Below, piece by piece: positions 44,581-53,229 of a DNA stretch of 60,013 bases. Below the pieces are notes generated by a model, which was not told where the DNA came from, did not search any database, and was given only the letters and a program-made list of their open reading frames with translations. Source of the DNA: Sulfurovum sp. 16-42-52 (GTDB taxonomy: Bacteria; Campylobacterota; Campylobacteria; Campylobacterales; Sulfurovaceae); assembly GCA_002281755.1 (NCBI GenBank), contig NCHB01000018.1, positions 1-60,013 on the forward strand. The letters are read 5' to 3'. Both the position numbers and the translations under genes were made by a program. Positions within the stretch are counted from its first letter, which is position 1, and each line of letters starts with the position of its first letter.

Positions 44581-44609
44581 TACATACCAATAAATGGAAA
44601 ATTGGTCAA
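44581..44609 (-). promoter_or_regulatory. candidate recQ promoter with internal inverted repeat
   Basis: On the minus strand TTGACC (44609-44604) and TATGTA (44586-44581) are 17 bp apart. ACCAAT...ATTGGT, a perfect 6-bp inverted repeat at 44586-44606, fills the spacer, so it may be an operator or chance. Confidence 0.4.
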
Positions 44610-44667
44610 ATTGTAATGTTTTTTGCAAAATTGTTACTTAAACCGCTCAAAGATACCTCTCCCGCAT

Positions 44668-45366
44668 CTACACAAAACGATATCCTACGCCCCAAACCGG
44701 GTTAAAATACTGTTGCTCATTTTTGGGATCAATTTTATTTTTAAGACGGTTAATGGCAACATTGACAGCATTATCATTCACCATTTCAACACCACTTCCC
44801 CAAACTTCATCTCTCAAAAAATCTCTAGTCAACGGTTTACCAATATGTTTCATAAAGGTATGTAACAACCTAAATTCAAGACTTGTTAAAAAAATCTGTT
44901 TTCCTTCCACATAGGTTTCATTTTTTGTAAGATCCAGTGTCAGAAATTTGTATTTGAGACGCTCTTGTTTTTGTATAACACCTGTTCTTCTGAGCAATGC
45001 TTTTACCCGAAGCGTCAAATGTGTAGGAGAAAAAGGTTTACACATGTAGTCGTCACAGCCCGATTCAAAACCTTCTTCTATCTCGGCTTCTTTGTCTTTG
45101 GCTGTCAGAAAGATTACAGGGATATCATACCCGGACTTCCGTAAATAGCTAACAAATTCGCTTCCTTCCATCCCGGGTAGGTTACGGTCTATGATCATCA
45201 AAGCAGGTGTCTCTTCTTCTAAAAACTGTTCTACATTTTCAGACGAAAGAAAACCTGTTACACGATAGCCCTCTTTACTTAAATGATACTCAACCAATTC
45301 TAAAATATCTACTTCATCTTCAATGACAACTATTTCAATGGCTTGTTCTGTTGAGTCTATTTGCAT
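44668..45366 (-). CDS. OmpR/PhoB-type response regulator (copy 1)
   Basis: 232 aa. Receiver domain with acidic pair E16-D17, phosphoacceptor D60 in IIDRNLPG, and the T/K positions in FLTAKDKE and CKPF. A C-terminal OmpR-type winged helix follows (SLEFRLLHTFM, RDFLRDEVWG, VWGVGYRFV). It is very similar to the regulator at 52537-53220, including the TGFLSSENVEQFLEEE segment, so the two are recent paralogs. It follows phoU, the place of a phoB-like gene. No histidine kinase is adjacent. A TATAAT lies 6 nt before the ATG. Confidence 0.88.
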   Translation of the reverse strand: MQIDSTEQAIEIVVIEDEVDILELVEYHLSKEGYRVTGFLSSENVEQFLEEETPALMIIDRNLPGMEGSEFVSYLRKSGYDIPVIFLTAKDKEAEIEEGFESGCDDYMCKPFSPTHLTLRVKALLRRTGVIQKQERLKYKFLTLDLTKNETYVEGKQIFLTSLEFRLLHTFMKHIGKPLTRDFLRDEVWGSGVEMVNDNAVNVAINRLKNKIDPKNEQQYFNPVWGVGYRFV

Positions 45367-45372
45367 CTGTAT

Positions 45373-45378
45373 ATTATA
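45373..45378 (-). promoter_or_regulatory. extended -10 of response regulator copy 1, possibly leaderless
   Basis: TATAAT preceded by TGTGT on the minus strand (TnTGn-TATAAT), ending 6 nt before the ATG at 45366, with no ribosome binding site in between. Confidence 0.5.
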
Positions 45379-45436
45379 ACACAGAGTGATTTGAACCTTG
45401 CCTTAGCTCTATACTTGTGAGCTTTTTAAAAGTGTC

Positions 45437-46102
45437 TTAGAGCTTTCCGCCTATACGAGCAAACAACAAGCGTGAAGAAATATCTTCAAGACGGTCAAGA
45501 ATTTTTGCGTTTTTTCTGATGTATTTAAGCAGATTCATCATCTCTTCATTCACACCACCCTCTTGGTGCATACTTTGCAATACCTCTTTTTCAATCATCG
45601 TGTAGATATCATCCGTCTTTGAATTTTCGACATCAATCTTGTTTGCAAGGTCTATTAATTTATCTTTATCTTCTGTCTGTTTTATCATCTCTATGGTATA
45701 TTCCAATGCCTTGATGGCACAACGATTAATATAAAGTGATTCTTTAATCACTTTTTTGAACTCTAGTTCCATATCTGGTCTACAAATCTCCATATTTTTA
45801 ATATAATTCTTTTCGTTAATGGCAATACGCTGTAAAGAAGAGGTAATTTTCAAAAAAGCCACCATCTCTCTAAGGTCTTTTGCTTCAGGAGAGTAGAGTG
45901 CAAAAATGTTCAAAATAAGATTGTCTATGGCCTCTACTTTTTCATTGATTGCGTGAAGCGGTATACCTGCTTGTTCGTAGCTGTTTGGATCACAAGCTTC
46001 AAGTGCCTGTAGTACAAGTTTTTGAAAAATGGTAAGGTCTTCAAGTACAGCAATCGTTTTTACTCTTACTTCAGCTAATTTTTCTTCGTTTTTACTTAAC
46101 AT
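45437..46102 (-). CDS. phoU: PhoU-like phosphate regulator
   Basis: 221 aa, all-helical, with the two PhoU three-helix halves. It lies directly after pstB, the usual place of phoU, and would adjust the Pst transporter and the PhoR/PhoB signal. The metal-binding E/DxxxD motif of the first half is altered (SLQRIAINE where LERIGDxA is typical); the second half keeps LDRLEDIS. Function should therefore be close to PhoU but with one weakened metal site. Confidence 0.8.
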   Translation of the reverse strand: MLSKNEEKLAEVRVKTIAVLEDLTIFQKLVLQALEACDPNSYEQAGIPLHAINEKVEAIDNLILNIFALYSPEAKDLREMVAFLKITSSLQRIAINEKNYIKNMEICRPDMELEFKKVIKESLYINRCAIKALEYTIEMIKQTEDKDKLIDLANKIDVENSKTDDIYTMIEKEVLQSMHQEGGVNEEMMNLLKYIRKNAKILDRLEDISSRLLFARIGGKL

Positions 46103-46126
46103 AGTTGTCCTTTTTTGTCTGGTCTC

Positions 46127-46915
46127 TTAACCGAATCTACCGGTAATATAATCTTCAGTGAGCTTCTGAGTAGGATTTAGAAATATCTTTTCCGTTGCGT
46201 CATACTCAATCAAATCTCCCAGATACATAAACGCCGTGTAGTCACTCAGTCTGCTTGCCTGCTGCATATTGTGTGTCACAATGACCACAGAGACCTCTTT
46301 TTTAAGCTCAGCAATGAGCTCTTCAATCGCACCTGTGGAAATAGGGTCAAGCGCAGAAGTCGGTTCATCAAAAAGCAATACTTCAGGCTTAAGTGCCACA
46401 GCTCTGGCGATGCACAGTCTTTGCTGTTGTCCACCGCTTAAGCCCAGTGCACTTTTTTTAAGCCTGTCTTTGGTTTCATTCCAAATCGCTGCACCTTTTA
46501 ATGCGCGTTCTACTCTGCCTTCAATGTCATCTTTGATGCCCGCTAATTTGAGTCCATAGGCGACATTGTCAAAGATACTCATAGGAAAAGGGGTGGGCTT
46601 TTGGAAAATCATCCCGACTTTTTGACGCAGCTGTATAAAGTCATTTTCTTTTTTCAGCTCTAGTATATTTTGTTTGCCACCTTTTTTGTCAAACAGATTG
46701 ATCTCACCCCCATAAGTATTGCCGGGGTAGAGGTCATGAATACGGTTCATCGCACGTAGCAGAGTAGACTTACCGCAACCACTTGGGCCGATGAGCGCTG
46801 TGATTTTGTTTTCTCGTATAGGGAGGTTGATGCTGATGAGTGAAGGTTTATCCACACCGGCATAGGTAAAATCAAAATCGTTAATCTCCATAATGTTTTG
46901 AGTCTCTGTCATCAA
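46127..46915 (-). CDS. pstB: phosphate ABC transporter ATPase
   Basis: 262 aa. Walker A GPSGCGKS at residues 43-50, the PstB-typical [18 protein letters not shown]-loop, signature [14 protein letters not shown], Walker [12 protein letters not shown] and the switch THNM. It drives high-affinity phosphate uptake with PstA and PstC. Length is standard. Confidence 0.97.
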   Translation of the reverse strand: MMTETQNIMEINDFDFTYAGVDKPSLISINLPIRENKITALIGPSGCGKSTLLRAMNRIHDLYPGNTYGGEINLFDKKGGKQNILELKKENDFIQLRQKVGMIFQKPTPFPMSIFDNVAYGLKLAGIKDDIEGRVERALKGAAIWNETKDRLKKSALGLSGGQQQRLCIARAVALKPEVLLFDEPTSALDPISTGAIEELIAELKKEVSVVIVTHNMQQASRLSDYTAFMYLGDLIEYDATEKIFLNPTQKLTEDYITGRFG

Positions 46916-46921
46916 AGCTCC

Positions 46922-47734
46922 TTATTTTTTATTTCGGGTCATATAGCGACCTATTAGATTGATGCATAAAACGATGACCGTCAACACGAAAGAAGCTGCC
47001 CAAGCCAACTCCCTACTTGCCTCATCAGGGTAAGTGGCAAGCGTATAGATGCTCACCGTAAGCGAAGGGAACTGCTCACTCAGATCCATCGTAAAAAACT
47101 GGTTGTTTGCCGAAGTAAACAAAAGCGGTGCCGTCTCCCCGATGATGCGGGCAAAAGAGAGTAATACCCCCGTGGTAATCCCCACCTTGGCAGCCTTGAT
47201 GACAATCTGAAGAATAATCTTATGCTTGCTACCACCCAAAGCCATCCCTGCTTCTCTCAGTTCTTTGGGTACAAGTGAGAGCATATTGTCCGTGGTATTG
47301 ATGATGATGGGTATCATCATAATCGCCAATGCCGCAATTCCCGCCCAGCCGTTATAGCCCATGAAAGGATCGACCAGCAAGGCAAAGACAAACACCCCGA
47401 TGACGATGGAGGGTGCGGACATCATTACATCTGAAAGGTTACGAATGACCGAAGCCAATTTGGCGTTGGTACTGTACTCTCTAAGGTAGATGCCTGCAAG
47501 CATCCCAAGAGGAATGGCGATAAGCGATGCCAACAGTGCCATCGTAAACTGTCCTACAAGCAGGTTCCGTATACCGCCTTCGACCAAATCGTTCGTAAAA
47601 GTAGAAAGGTGCAAACTGGTGATGCCTTTGTAGCTAAGCGTAGCGAGTATCCAAAATAAAAACCCTATCCCCAGAAGTGCGGAAAGAGAGGAGAGGATGA
47701 GGATGATTTTGTTCAGTAGAAGTCTATTCATCAT
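46922..47734 (-). CDS. pstA: phosphate ABC transporter permease PstA
   Basis: 270 aa, six membrane helices, with the EAA-type loop ELREAGMALGGSKHKIILQIVIKAA (given in part) that contacts PstB. It overlaps pstC by 4 bp (ATGA). N-terminus and length are family-typical. Confidence 0.94.
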   Translation of the reverse strand: MMNRLLLNKIILILSSLSALLGIGFLFWILATLSYKGITSLHLSTFTNDLVEGGIRNLLVGQFTMALLASLIAIPLGMLAGIYLREYSTNAKLASVIRNLSDVMMSAPSIVIGVFVFALLVDPFMGYNGWAGIAALAIMMIPIIINTTDNMLSLVPKELREAGMALGGSKHKIILQIVIKAAKVGITTGVLLSFARIIGETAPLLFTSANNQFFTMDLSEQFPSLTVSIYTLATYPDEASRELAWAASFVLTVIVLCINLIGRYMTRNKK

Positions 47735-48585
47735 GCTACCTTTTTACCAAAGAAATAAAACTTCGCCACAGAGATAATCGCAAAACTTACCACAAACAAA
47801 ATCAGTGCCAGGTAATACATACTGCTTATCTCCAAATCTTCTGCTTCAGAGAAGTTATTGGCAAGTAAGACGGGTATGGACGTTGTAGGGTCTGTCACTC
47901 TGCTTGGCAAAGTCATCACTGAACCTATCAGAAATGCCACTGCCATCGTCTCACCCAACGCACGCCCCAATGCCAAGATGATTGAGCCGATAATCCCGCC
48001 CTTGGCATAGGGCATCACCACATCTTTGATGACTTCAAATTTGGTAGCCCCCATAGCATACGCAGATTCTTTCAGTACAGCCGGTGCCGTGTGCATCGCA
48101 TCTCTTGTAATGGCCGCCATAAATGGGATAATCATAATCGCCAATACCACCCCTGCAGTCAGTAGCCCCACACCGTCCCCACCTACACTCTCCTGTACGA
48201 TGGGCGCAAAGTAAAAAAGTCCCCACATCCCGTAAATGATGCTGGGGATGGCTGCAAGCAGCTCAATCGCCACGGAGACAGGGTACGCCAGCTTGGCTGA
48301 AGCAATCTCGGTTAAAAAAATGGCGATACCCATCGCAATGGGTGTGGCAATCACCATGGCAATCAGAGTGCTGAGCAAAGTGCCGACAATAGGAATGTAT
48401 CCTCCAAAGACACCTCCCTCTTCTTCCTCATCTGCCTCCCACACTTCAGTCAACAAAAAATCAAAACCAAAAGTATGAAGCGCTTCCTGTGCATAGGTAA
48501 AAAGCACAGAGAAGATGCCTACAAGTATAAAAAATGACAGTGTTGCAGAAAAAAAAGAGAGATTTCTAAAGAGTTGACCGCCCAT
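47731..48585 (-). CDS. pstC: phosphate ABC transporter permease PstC
   Basis: 284 aa, six membrane helices. The coupling loop KESAYAMGATKFEVIKDVVMPYA and GIIGSIILALGRALGETMAVAFLIG (given in part) are the PstC signature. A short acidic stretch (ADEEEEGG, near residue 50) in a periplasmic loop is a local feature. It follows pstS by 12 bp. Confidence 0.95.
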   Translation of the reverse strand: MGGQLFRNLSFFSATLSFFILVGIFSVLFTYAQEALHTFGFDFLLTEVWEADEEEEGGVFGGYIPIVGTLLSTLIAMVIATPIAMGIAIFLTEIASAKLAYPVSVAIELLAAIPSIIYGMWGLFYFAPIVQESVGGDGVGLLTAGVVLAIMIIPFMAAITRDAMHTAPAVLKESAYAMGATKFEVIKDVVMPYAKGGIIGSIILALGRALGETMAVAFLIGSVMTLPSRVTDPTTSIPVLLANNFSEAEDLEISSMYYLALILFVVSFAIISVAKFYFFGKKVA

Positions 48586-48597
48586 TGTGTGCCCTTT

Positions 48598-49596
48598 TTA
48601 CTTAATCTTTTTGGCTTCCCAGTACTGTCTTATCTGTGCCTTGGTTGACTCTGGAAGCGGTACATAGCCAAGCTTTGTTGCCGCCTCATCGCCATGGGTG
48701 TATGCCCAGTCAAAAAAAGCAACGACTTGTTTGTCTTTCTCTGTTTTTTCAGACGGCAGCAAGATAAACGTTGCCGCTACGATAGGATAGGACGTTGCAC
48801 CAGCAGGGTCAGCGATCACGGCATAAAAATCATTCTGTGGCGTCCATGTTGCATATTTGGCAGCATCTTGGAAAGAAGCCAAAGTCGGGTTCACAAACTG
48901 CCCTTCTTTGTTCTGTATCTGTGCAGCATTCAAGCCAAGCTCTTGTTTGAAAGAGTACTCCACATAACCGATAGAATTTTTAATCTGCTGAATGTTTGCC
49001 GATACACCCGAGTTGGATTTACCTGCTACGACTTTTGCCGCTTTCCATTGTGGCTGTTTGCTGACTTTAATGTTTGCATCAAGCTTGTTCAAAAAGTAGG
49101 TAAAGTTAAAGGTTGTACCCGACTTGTCTGCTCTGACCGCAACGGTGATAGGCTCATGGGGAAGCGTGAGTCCTGCATTGTGTGCAGTTATCTCTTTGTC
49201 ATCCCAGTAGGTGATACTTCCGTTAAAAATGCCTGAGAGTGCAGCACGGCTTAGCTTGAGTTCACCGTCTTTGATGCCATCGATGTTGTACGCCAATACT
49301 ACAGAGCCGACAACAGCAGGAAACATCAAGAGTTTTTGTTTTTTGAGTTTTTTTGCTTTTAATGGCTCGTCTGAGCCTGCAAAGTCAACCATTCTTTTGG
49401 AGATGGCTTTGACACCGTCACCAGAACCTGTGGGGGTATAGTTGATTTGATTTTGTGTTTGGGTGTAGTAGGCTGAAGTCCACTCCTTGTACACCGGTCC
49501 TGGGAATGATGCTCCCCTGCCACCGAGTTCGTCTGCGCAGATTGTTGAGAAAAGGCTCAAAGCCGCTATAACCGCTGTTAAAAATGTTTTTTGCAT
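48598..49596 (-). CDS. pstS: periplasmic phosphate-binding protein
   Basis: 332 aa with a signal peptide (residues 1-21). Phosphate ligands of PstS are recognisable: GRGASFPGPVYKEW near the N-terminus, TGSGDGVKA, FAGSDEPL and VRADKSGTTFNFTYFL. It delivers phosphate to PstCA. It has its own promoter region with a Pho-box-like repeat at 49662-49679. Confidence 0.95.
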   Translation of the reverse strand: MQKTFLTAVIAALSLFSTICADELGGRGASFPGPVYKEWTSAYYTQTQNQINYTPTGSGDGVKAISKRMVDFAGSDEPLKAKKLKKQKLLMFPAVVGSVVLAYNIDGIKDGELKLSRAALSGIFNGSITYWDDKEITAHNAGLTLPHEPITVAVRADKSGTTFNFTYFLNKLDANIKVSKQPQWKAAKVVAGKSNSGVSANIQQIKNSIGYVEYSFKQELGLNAAQIQNKEGQFVNPTLASFQDAAKYATWTPQNDFYAVIADPAGATSYPIVAATFILLPSEKTEKDKQVVAFFDWAYTHGDEAATKLGYVPLPESTKAQIRQYWEAKKIK

Positions 49597-49646
49597 GATA
49601 TACTCTTTCCTTTTGAAGGCTTACTATCCGTTACCAGATTGCGCGA

Positions 49647-49679
49647 AGTATAGTGTAGGCTGGAAACATTTTGATGACA
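49647..49679 (-). promoter_or_regulatory. Pho-box-like repeat and -10 before pstS
   Basis: On the minus strand TGTCATC-AAAA-TGTTTCC (49679-49662), an 11-bp period direct repeat, is followed 9 nt later by TATACT (49652-49647). It matches the E. coli Pho box pattern (CTGTCAT-N4-CTGTCAC) and the other boxes of this region. Confidence 0.55.
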
Positions 49680-49686
49680 GAGCCGC

Positions 49687-51402
49687 TTATGCTGAAAAAT
49701 AGCGCCTCTTTTTTGTCTCCTTGAGCAGTTGAAGATCCGCAACGATAAACCCGTCAATGCAGTTGTTAAAGTCTTTATCGTACCCAAAATCCAAGAACTT
49801 TACCCCCCCCTCTTCACACAACTCCGAATACTGCTTAAACAGGGTAGGTACAGTATAGCCCATAAATCCGAGCTCTTCTTTGAGGATTTTCAAATCGCTT
49901 TGATACTCTCCGCCTGTAAATACCATTTCGCAGTGATCTTGTACCCATTTGGGTGCGATGTAGGGTGTTTTATGTTTGACCAAGACGGTATCGGACGAAA
50001 AATACCTGCTGTAAAAATACACCATCAGACCCTGTGCCTTTTGATTAAAGCTGTCACTCAGACTCACCGCCCCGAAAAGATACTGGATATCAGGTCTTTG
50101 TCTCACATACGCACCGATACCCTGCCAAAGATAGTCCAGTGCTCTGCTGTTCCAGTATTTTGGTTGCACAAAACTTCTGCCAAGCTCCAAGCCTCTTTCG
50201 AGATAGTGATCAAACTCGCCGGTAAAAGAAAAAAGTGTACTGGTATAGAGTCCCTGTTTCTCAAAATCATCCAATATCTCACTACATAAACCCAAGCGGT
50301 ATGCACCTGCTATCTCAAGCGCCTCATCATCCCAGATGATGAGATGTTTATAGTAAAAATCATAGCTGTCTATGTCGCGTTTTTTACCACTTCCCTCACC
50401 TACATGCCGAAAACTGATCTCTCTGAGTCTTCCTATCTCTTTAATAACCGAATTTTCTATCTCAGATTCATACAGTAAAATTCGCTTCCCGTCGTTCGTA
50501 TGTCCCAGCTCGATACTGTTTTTCAGTTCAGACTTGAGTTCATGACGCTGTTCAGGGACAGAGATTTCATTTTGTGTTGCAAAAATAGGTTGGTGATTTT
50601 TGGCTACTTTATAGAGATGTTTCCTTAGAAGCTTGACTGTCTCTTTTTGTGAAAGATTGGGCAGATTGTACGCCTCAAAAGGGATGCATTTTCCTATCGT
50701 AAACCCGATACTTTTACCTCTTGCTTTGAACATCTCATGGGGCAGTGTCGCCGTTGCCAACGCACGGTTGATCATGGAAAGAAGATAAAAATTTTTTGAG
50801 TTGGTTGCCTTGATGTAGATGGGCAGTATAGGGGCACGCATTTTTGTGGCTATCTTCAAAAAACCGCTTTTCCACGGTGTGTCTTTGATGCCGTTTGGTT
50901 TGGCACGACTCACTTCCCCCGAAGGAAAGATGATGACCGCTTGCTCGGCTTCGAGTGCACTATAGATGCCCTTAACCGTCTCTTTGTCCATTCTGCCGTT
51001 GATATTGTCCACAGGGATGATGATCTCTTTAAGATTGTCAAACTGTGCCAAAAATGAGTTTGCGACTATCTTGATATCTTTACGCACATCTTTAAGCAGG
51101 TGCAAAAGTGCCATCGCATCCAGCGCACCCAAAGGATGATTTGCCATGATGACCGTTCGCCCGTATGCAGGGATACGAGTCAGTTCATTGGTTTTAAGCC
51201 CGATGGAAATGTCAAAATAATCCACAATCGCTTCAACAAAGGAAAAGGTATCTTTGTTTGCATTTTGTACCATAAATTGGTTGATCTCATTTTCATGAAA
51301 CAGATTTTTCATGCCACGAAAAACGAGTTTTTTAGCCAGTTCCGGAAACGCCTGCAAACTGGGGTAGTGATGCAGCATATACTCTTCAACGCTGAGTTGC
51401 AT
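49687..51402 (-). CDS. olsF: OlsF-like bifunctional acyltransferase (ornithine lipid synthesis)
   Basis: 571 aa in two parts. The N-terminal part (about 75-270) is a PlsC-type acyltransferase with NHPLGALD (H89, D95) and FPSGEVSR. The C-terminal part (about 290-560) is an OlsB-like GNAT acyltransferase (EIAGAYRLG, LGRSFVQPKYWNSRALDYLWQG). This fusion is the architecture of OlsF, in which the C-terminal part N-acylates ornithine and the N-terminal part adds the second acyl chain, giving a phosphorus-free membrane lipid. Its place before pstSCAB and behind a Pho-box-like site fits lipid replacement under phosphate limitation. Assignment rests on architecture and context. Confidence 0.75.
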   Translation of the reverse strand: MQLSVEEYMLHHYPSLQAFPELAKKLVFRGMKNLFHENEINQFMVQNANKDTFSFVEAIVDYFDISIGLKTNELTRIPAYGRTVIMANHPLGALDAMALLHLLKDVRKDIKIVANSFLAQFDNLKEIIIPVDNINGRMDKETVKGIYSALEAEQAVIIFPSGEVSRAKPNGIKDTPWKSGFLKIATKMRAPILPIYIKATNSKNFYLLSMINRALATATLPHEMFKARGKSIGFTIGKCIPFEAYNLPNLSQKETVKLLRKHLYKVAKNHQPIFATQNEISVPEQRHELKSELKNSIELGHTNDGKRILLYESEIENSVIKEIGRLREISFRHVGEGSGKKRDIDSYDFYYKHLIIWDDEALEIAGAYRLGLCSEILDDFEKQGLYTSTLFSFTGEFDHYLERGLELGRSFVQPKYWNSRALDYLWQGIGAYVRQRPDIQYLFGAVSLSDSFNQKAQGLMVYFYSRYFSSDTVLVKHKTPYIAPKWVQDHCEMVFTGGEYQSDLKILKEELGFMGYTVPTLFKQYSELCEEGGVKFLDFGYDKDFNNCIDGFIVADLQLLKETKKRRYFSA

Positions 51403-51611
51403 TAGGCAATCCTGTAGGTGTGGTTTATCTCTTCCATGAGTCGTGAATGAATCGTCTTGATTGTAGCGTTTGAGTGAAAAAGATCTTCAACCAAATCCCA
51501 CTCTTCATACACTAGACCCATGGCTTCTTCTTCATCGAGGGAAAATGTTTTGGCAAGCTCTTGTGCCAAATCTTCCAGTTTTTTACTAGATATCCATAGT
51601 TCATCATTCAT
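51402..51611 (-). CDS. 69-aa acidic protein of unknown function
   Basis: 69 aa, helical, acidic, beginning MNDELWISSKKLEDLAQEL, with no cysteines, signal or membrane segment. Its end overlaps the OlsF-like start (ATGA), so they are co-translated, and it is the first gene after the Pho-box-like site at 51655. No family recognised; it may assist the acyltransferase or be a small regulator. Confidence 0.65.
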   Translation of the reverse strand: MNDELWISSKKLEDLAQELAKTFSLDEEEAMGLVYEEWDLVEDLFHSNATIKTIHSRLMEEINHTYRIA

Positions 51612-51639
51612 CGTGTTTTCCTCATTTTATGATTTGACA

Positions 51640-51672
51640 CTATAAGCTGAAGCTATAACATTTCAATAACAT
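51640..51672 (-). promoter_or_regulatory. Pho-box-like repeat and -10 before the olsF operon
   Basis: Minus strand TGTTATT-GAAA-TGTTATA (51672-51655), period 11 bp, followed by TATAGT at 51645-51640, 29 nt before the ATG of the 69-aa gene. It is the least conserved of the four boxes. Confidence 0.45.
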
Positions 51673-51712
51673 TCTTTATAGGCTTTAGCTTAAAGGCAGA
51701 GCCAAAAGTTGC

Positions 51713-52432
51713 TTACTGAAACTTATACCCCAAACCACGAACAGGTATGATGTAGTTTTTTTCATTAAACGGATCGATCTTTTTTTTCAGACGGTTGATG
51801 GTTACATTAATGGTACGCTTTTGTGTCGATCTGTTGTCACACCATATGCTTTCAAGCAGATAATCGCGTTCGAGTACTTTATTTTTATTTTTCAAAAAGA
51901 TTTCAAGTAGTTTAAACTCCAGCCTAGTGAGGAGGGCTTCCGTATGATGCACAAAAACCCTGCGCGCATTAAAATCCATCACAATATCTCTTACTTTCAG
52001 TTTTTCACACTGTGCCACATGGGTACGTCTGAGTATGGCTTTGATGCGATACATCAGCTCTTTGACGCTAAACGGTTTTTTAAGGTAATCATCGCCGCCA
52101 CATTTAAACCCTGCTTCGATGTCTGCTTCTTTTGTTTTATCCGATACAAAGACAACCGGTGTACTCACACCTCTTTCCCGCATGGCACAGACAAAACGGA
52201 TGCCCTCTTCACCCTCTGCACTATGATCAAGTACGATCAGATCGATGCCCTCTTGCAGTACAGCGTGTGCAGAGGGTACAGAGTCTGTTTCAATAACTTT
52301 ATATCTTTCTTGCCTCATCGTTGTAATTGCCCATTCATACCTTGCCACATCCTTGGCAACCAGCAAAATAGTTGCAACAGGAGGCAAAGCATTTTCTATG
52401 GCAAAACCTTTTTTATCTACATCAATCTTCAT
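51713..52432 (-). CDS. OmpR-type response regulator with atypical receiver
   Basis: 239 aa. The C-terminal OmpR winged helix is normal (TRLEFKLLEIF, ERDYLLESIW, VRGLGYKFQ). The receiver keeps phosphoacceptor D69 (IVLDHS), Ser in FVSDKT and the Lys in KKPF, but the acidic pair that binds magnesium is reduced to AKD (residues 26-28). Phosphorylation may be weak or absent. It is distinct from the other two regulators of the region. Translation from ATG 52432 with AAGGAG about 11 nt upstream; a Pho-box-like site is at 52499. Confidence 0.85.
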   Translation of the reverse strand: MKIDVDKKGFAIENALPPVATILLVAKDVARYEWAITTMRQERYKVIETDSVPSAHAVLQEGIDLIVLDHSAEGEEGIRFVCAMRERGVSTPVVFVSDKTKEADIEAGFKCGGDDYLKKPFSVKELMYRIKAILRRTHVAQCEKLKVRDIVMDFNARRVFVHHTEALLTRLEFKLLEIFLKNKNKVLERDYLLESIWCDNRSTQKRTINVTINRLKKKIDPFNEKNYIIPVRGLGYKFQ

Positions 52433-52485
52433 CTGAAGTTACGCTCCTTAAACAGGGAAAAATACATGGGAATTTTGTTTTTGAT

Positions 52486-52516
52486 GGTATAAAAAAGGGG
52501 TAACAAATGGGTAACA
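52486..52516 (-). promoter_or_regulatory. Pho-box-like repeat and -10 before the atypical regulator
   Basis: Minus strand TGTTACC-CATT-TGTTACC (52516-52499), an exact 7-bp direct repeat with 11 bp period, and TATACC at 52491-52486, 7 nt downstream. Confidence 0.55.
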
Positions 52517-52531
52517 CGGGCTAAAGCCGTG
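52515..52531 (-). terminator. weak hairpin after response regulator copy 2
   Basis: CACGG-CTTTAGC-CCGTG on the minus strand, 6 bp past the stop codon region, overlapping the Pho-box-like repeat. There is no T run directly behind the stem, so termination is uncertain. Confidence 0.3.
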
Positions 52532-52536
52532 TCTGC

Positions 52537-53220
52537 TTAGATGAGTTTATAGCCTATGCCCCATACCGGTGCAAAATACTCTTTTGTTCCGCTGGGGTCT
52601 ATTTTCTTTTTGAGTCTGTTCATGGCTACGTTGATGGTCTTGTCGTGAAATTTACTGCTGTCATCACCCCAGACTTCATCACGCAAAAAGTCTCTATCAA
52701 GCGGCTGATTGGGGTTTTTCACAAAAGTGTGCAGAAGCCTGAACTCCAGATTGGTCAACTCTACATTTTGCTCATTCACTGACAATTCACGTTTATTCAT
52801 ATCCAGAACCAGATCTCGGTATTTGACCTTCTCCGCAGTGCGTACACCGGAGCGTTTCAGCAGTGCTGAGACTCTCAAAAGAAGCTCTTTAGTATTAAAC
52901 GGCTTGGTAATGTAGTCGTCACCGCCACTGTGAAATCCCTCTTCAAGGTCTTTTTCTTTGTCTTTTGCAGTGAGAAAGATCACCGGCATATCATACCCAG
53001 TCTCTCGCATCTGTGCAACAAACTCACTGCCCTCAAGCCCAGGAAGGTTTCTGTCTACTATCAAAAGTGCAGGATTTTCTTCTTCTAAAAACTTCTCAAC
53101 ATTTTCAGTGGACAAAAATCCCGTAACGGTATAGCCTTCTTTGCCGAGGTGATATTCCAAAAGCTCTAAAATGTCCTCTTCGTCTTCGATGACTACTATT
53201 TCTATGTTTCTATTTTCCAT
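52537..53220 (-). CDS. phoB: OmpR/PhoB-type response regulator (copy 2)
   Basis: 227 aa. Complete receiver: acidic pair E12-D13, phosphoacceptor D56 in IVDRNLPG, Thr in FLTAKDKE and Lys in TKPF. DNA-binding domain of the OmpR type (NLEFRLLHTFV, RDFLRDEVWGDD, VWGIGYKLI). It is the closest paralog of the regulator at 44668-45366. A Pho-box-like repeat lies immediately before it, so it may regulate itself, as phoB does. Symbol given from context; no PhoR kinase is in the window. Confidence 0.8.
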   Translation of the reverse strand: MENRNIEIVVIEDEEDILELLEYHLGKEGYTVTGFLSTENVEKFLEEENPALLIVDRNLPGLEGSEFVAQMRETGYDMPVIFLTAKDKEKDLEEGFHSGGDDYITKPFNTKELLLRVSALLKRSGVRTAEKVKYRDLVLDMNKRELSVNEQNVELTNLEFRLLHTFVKNPNQPLDRDFLRDEVWGDDSSKFHDKTINVAMNRLKKKIDPSGTKEYFAPVWGIGYKLI

Positions 53221-53229
53221 ATTGACATC

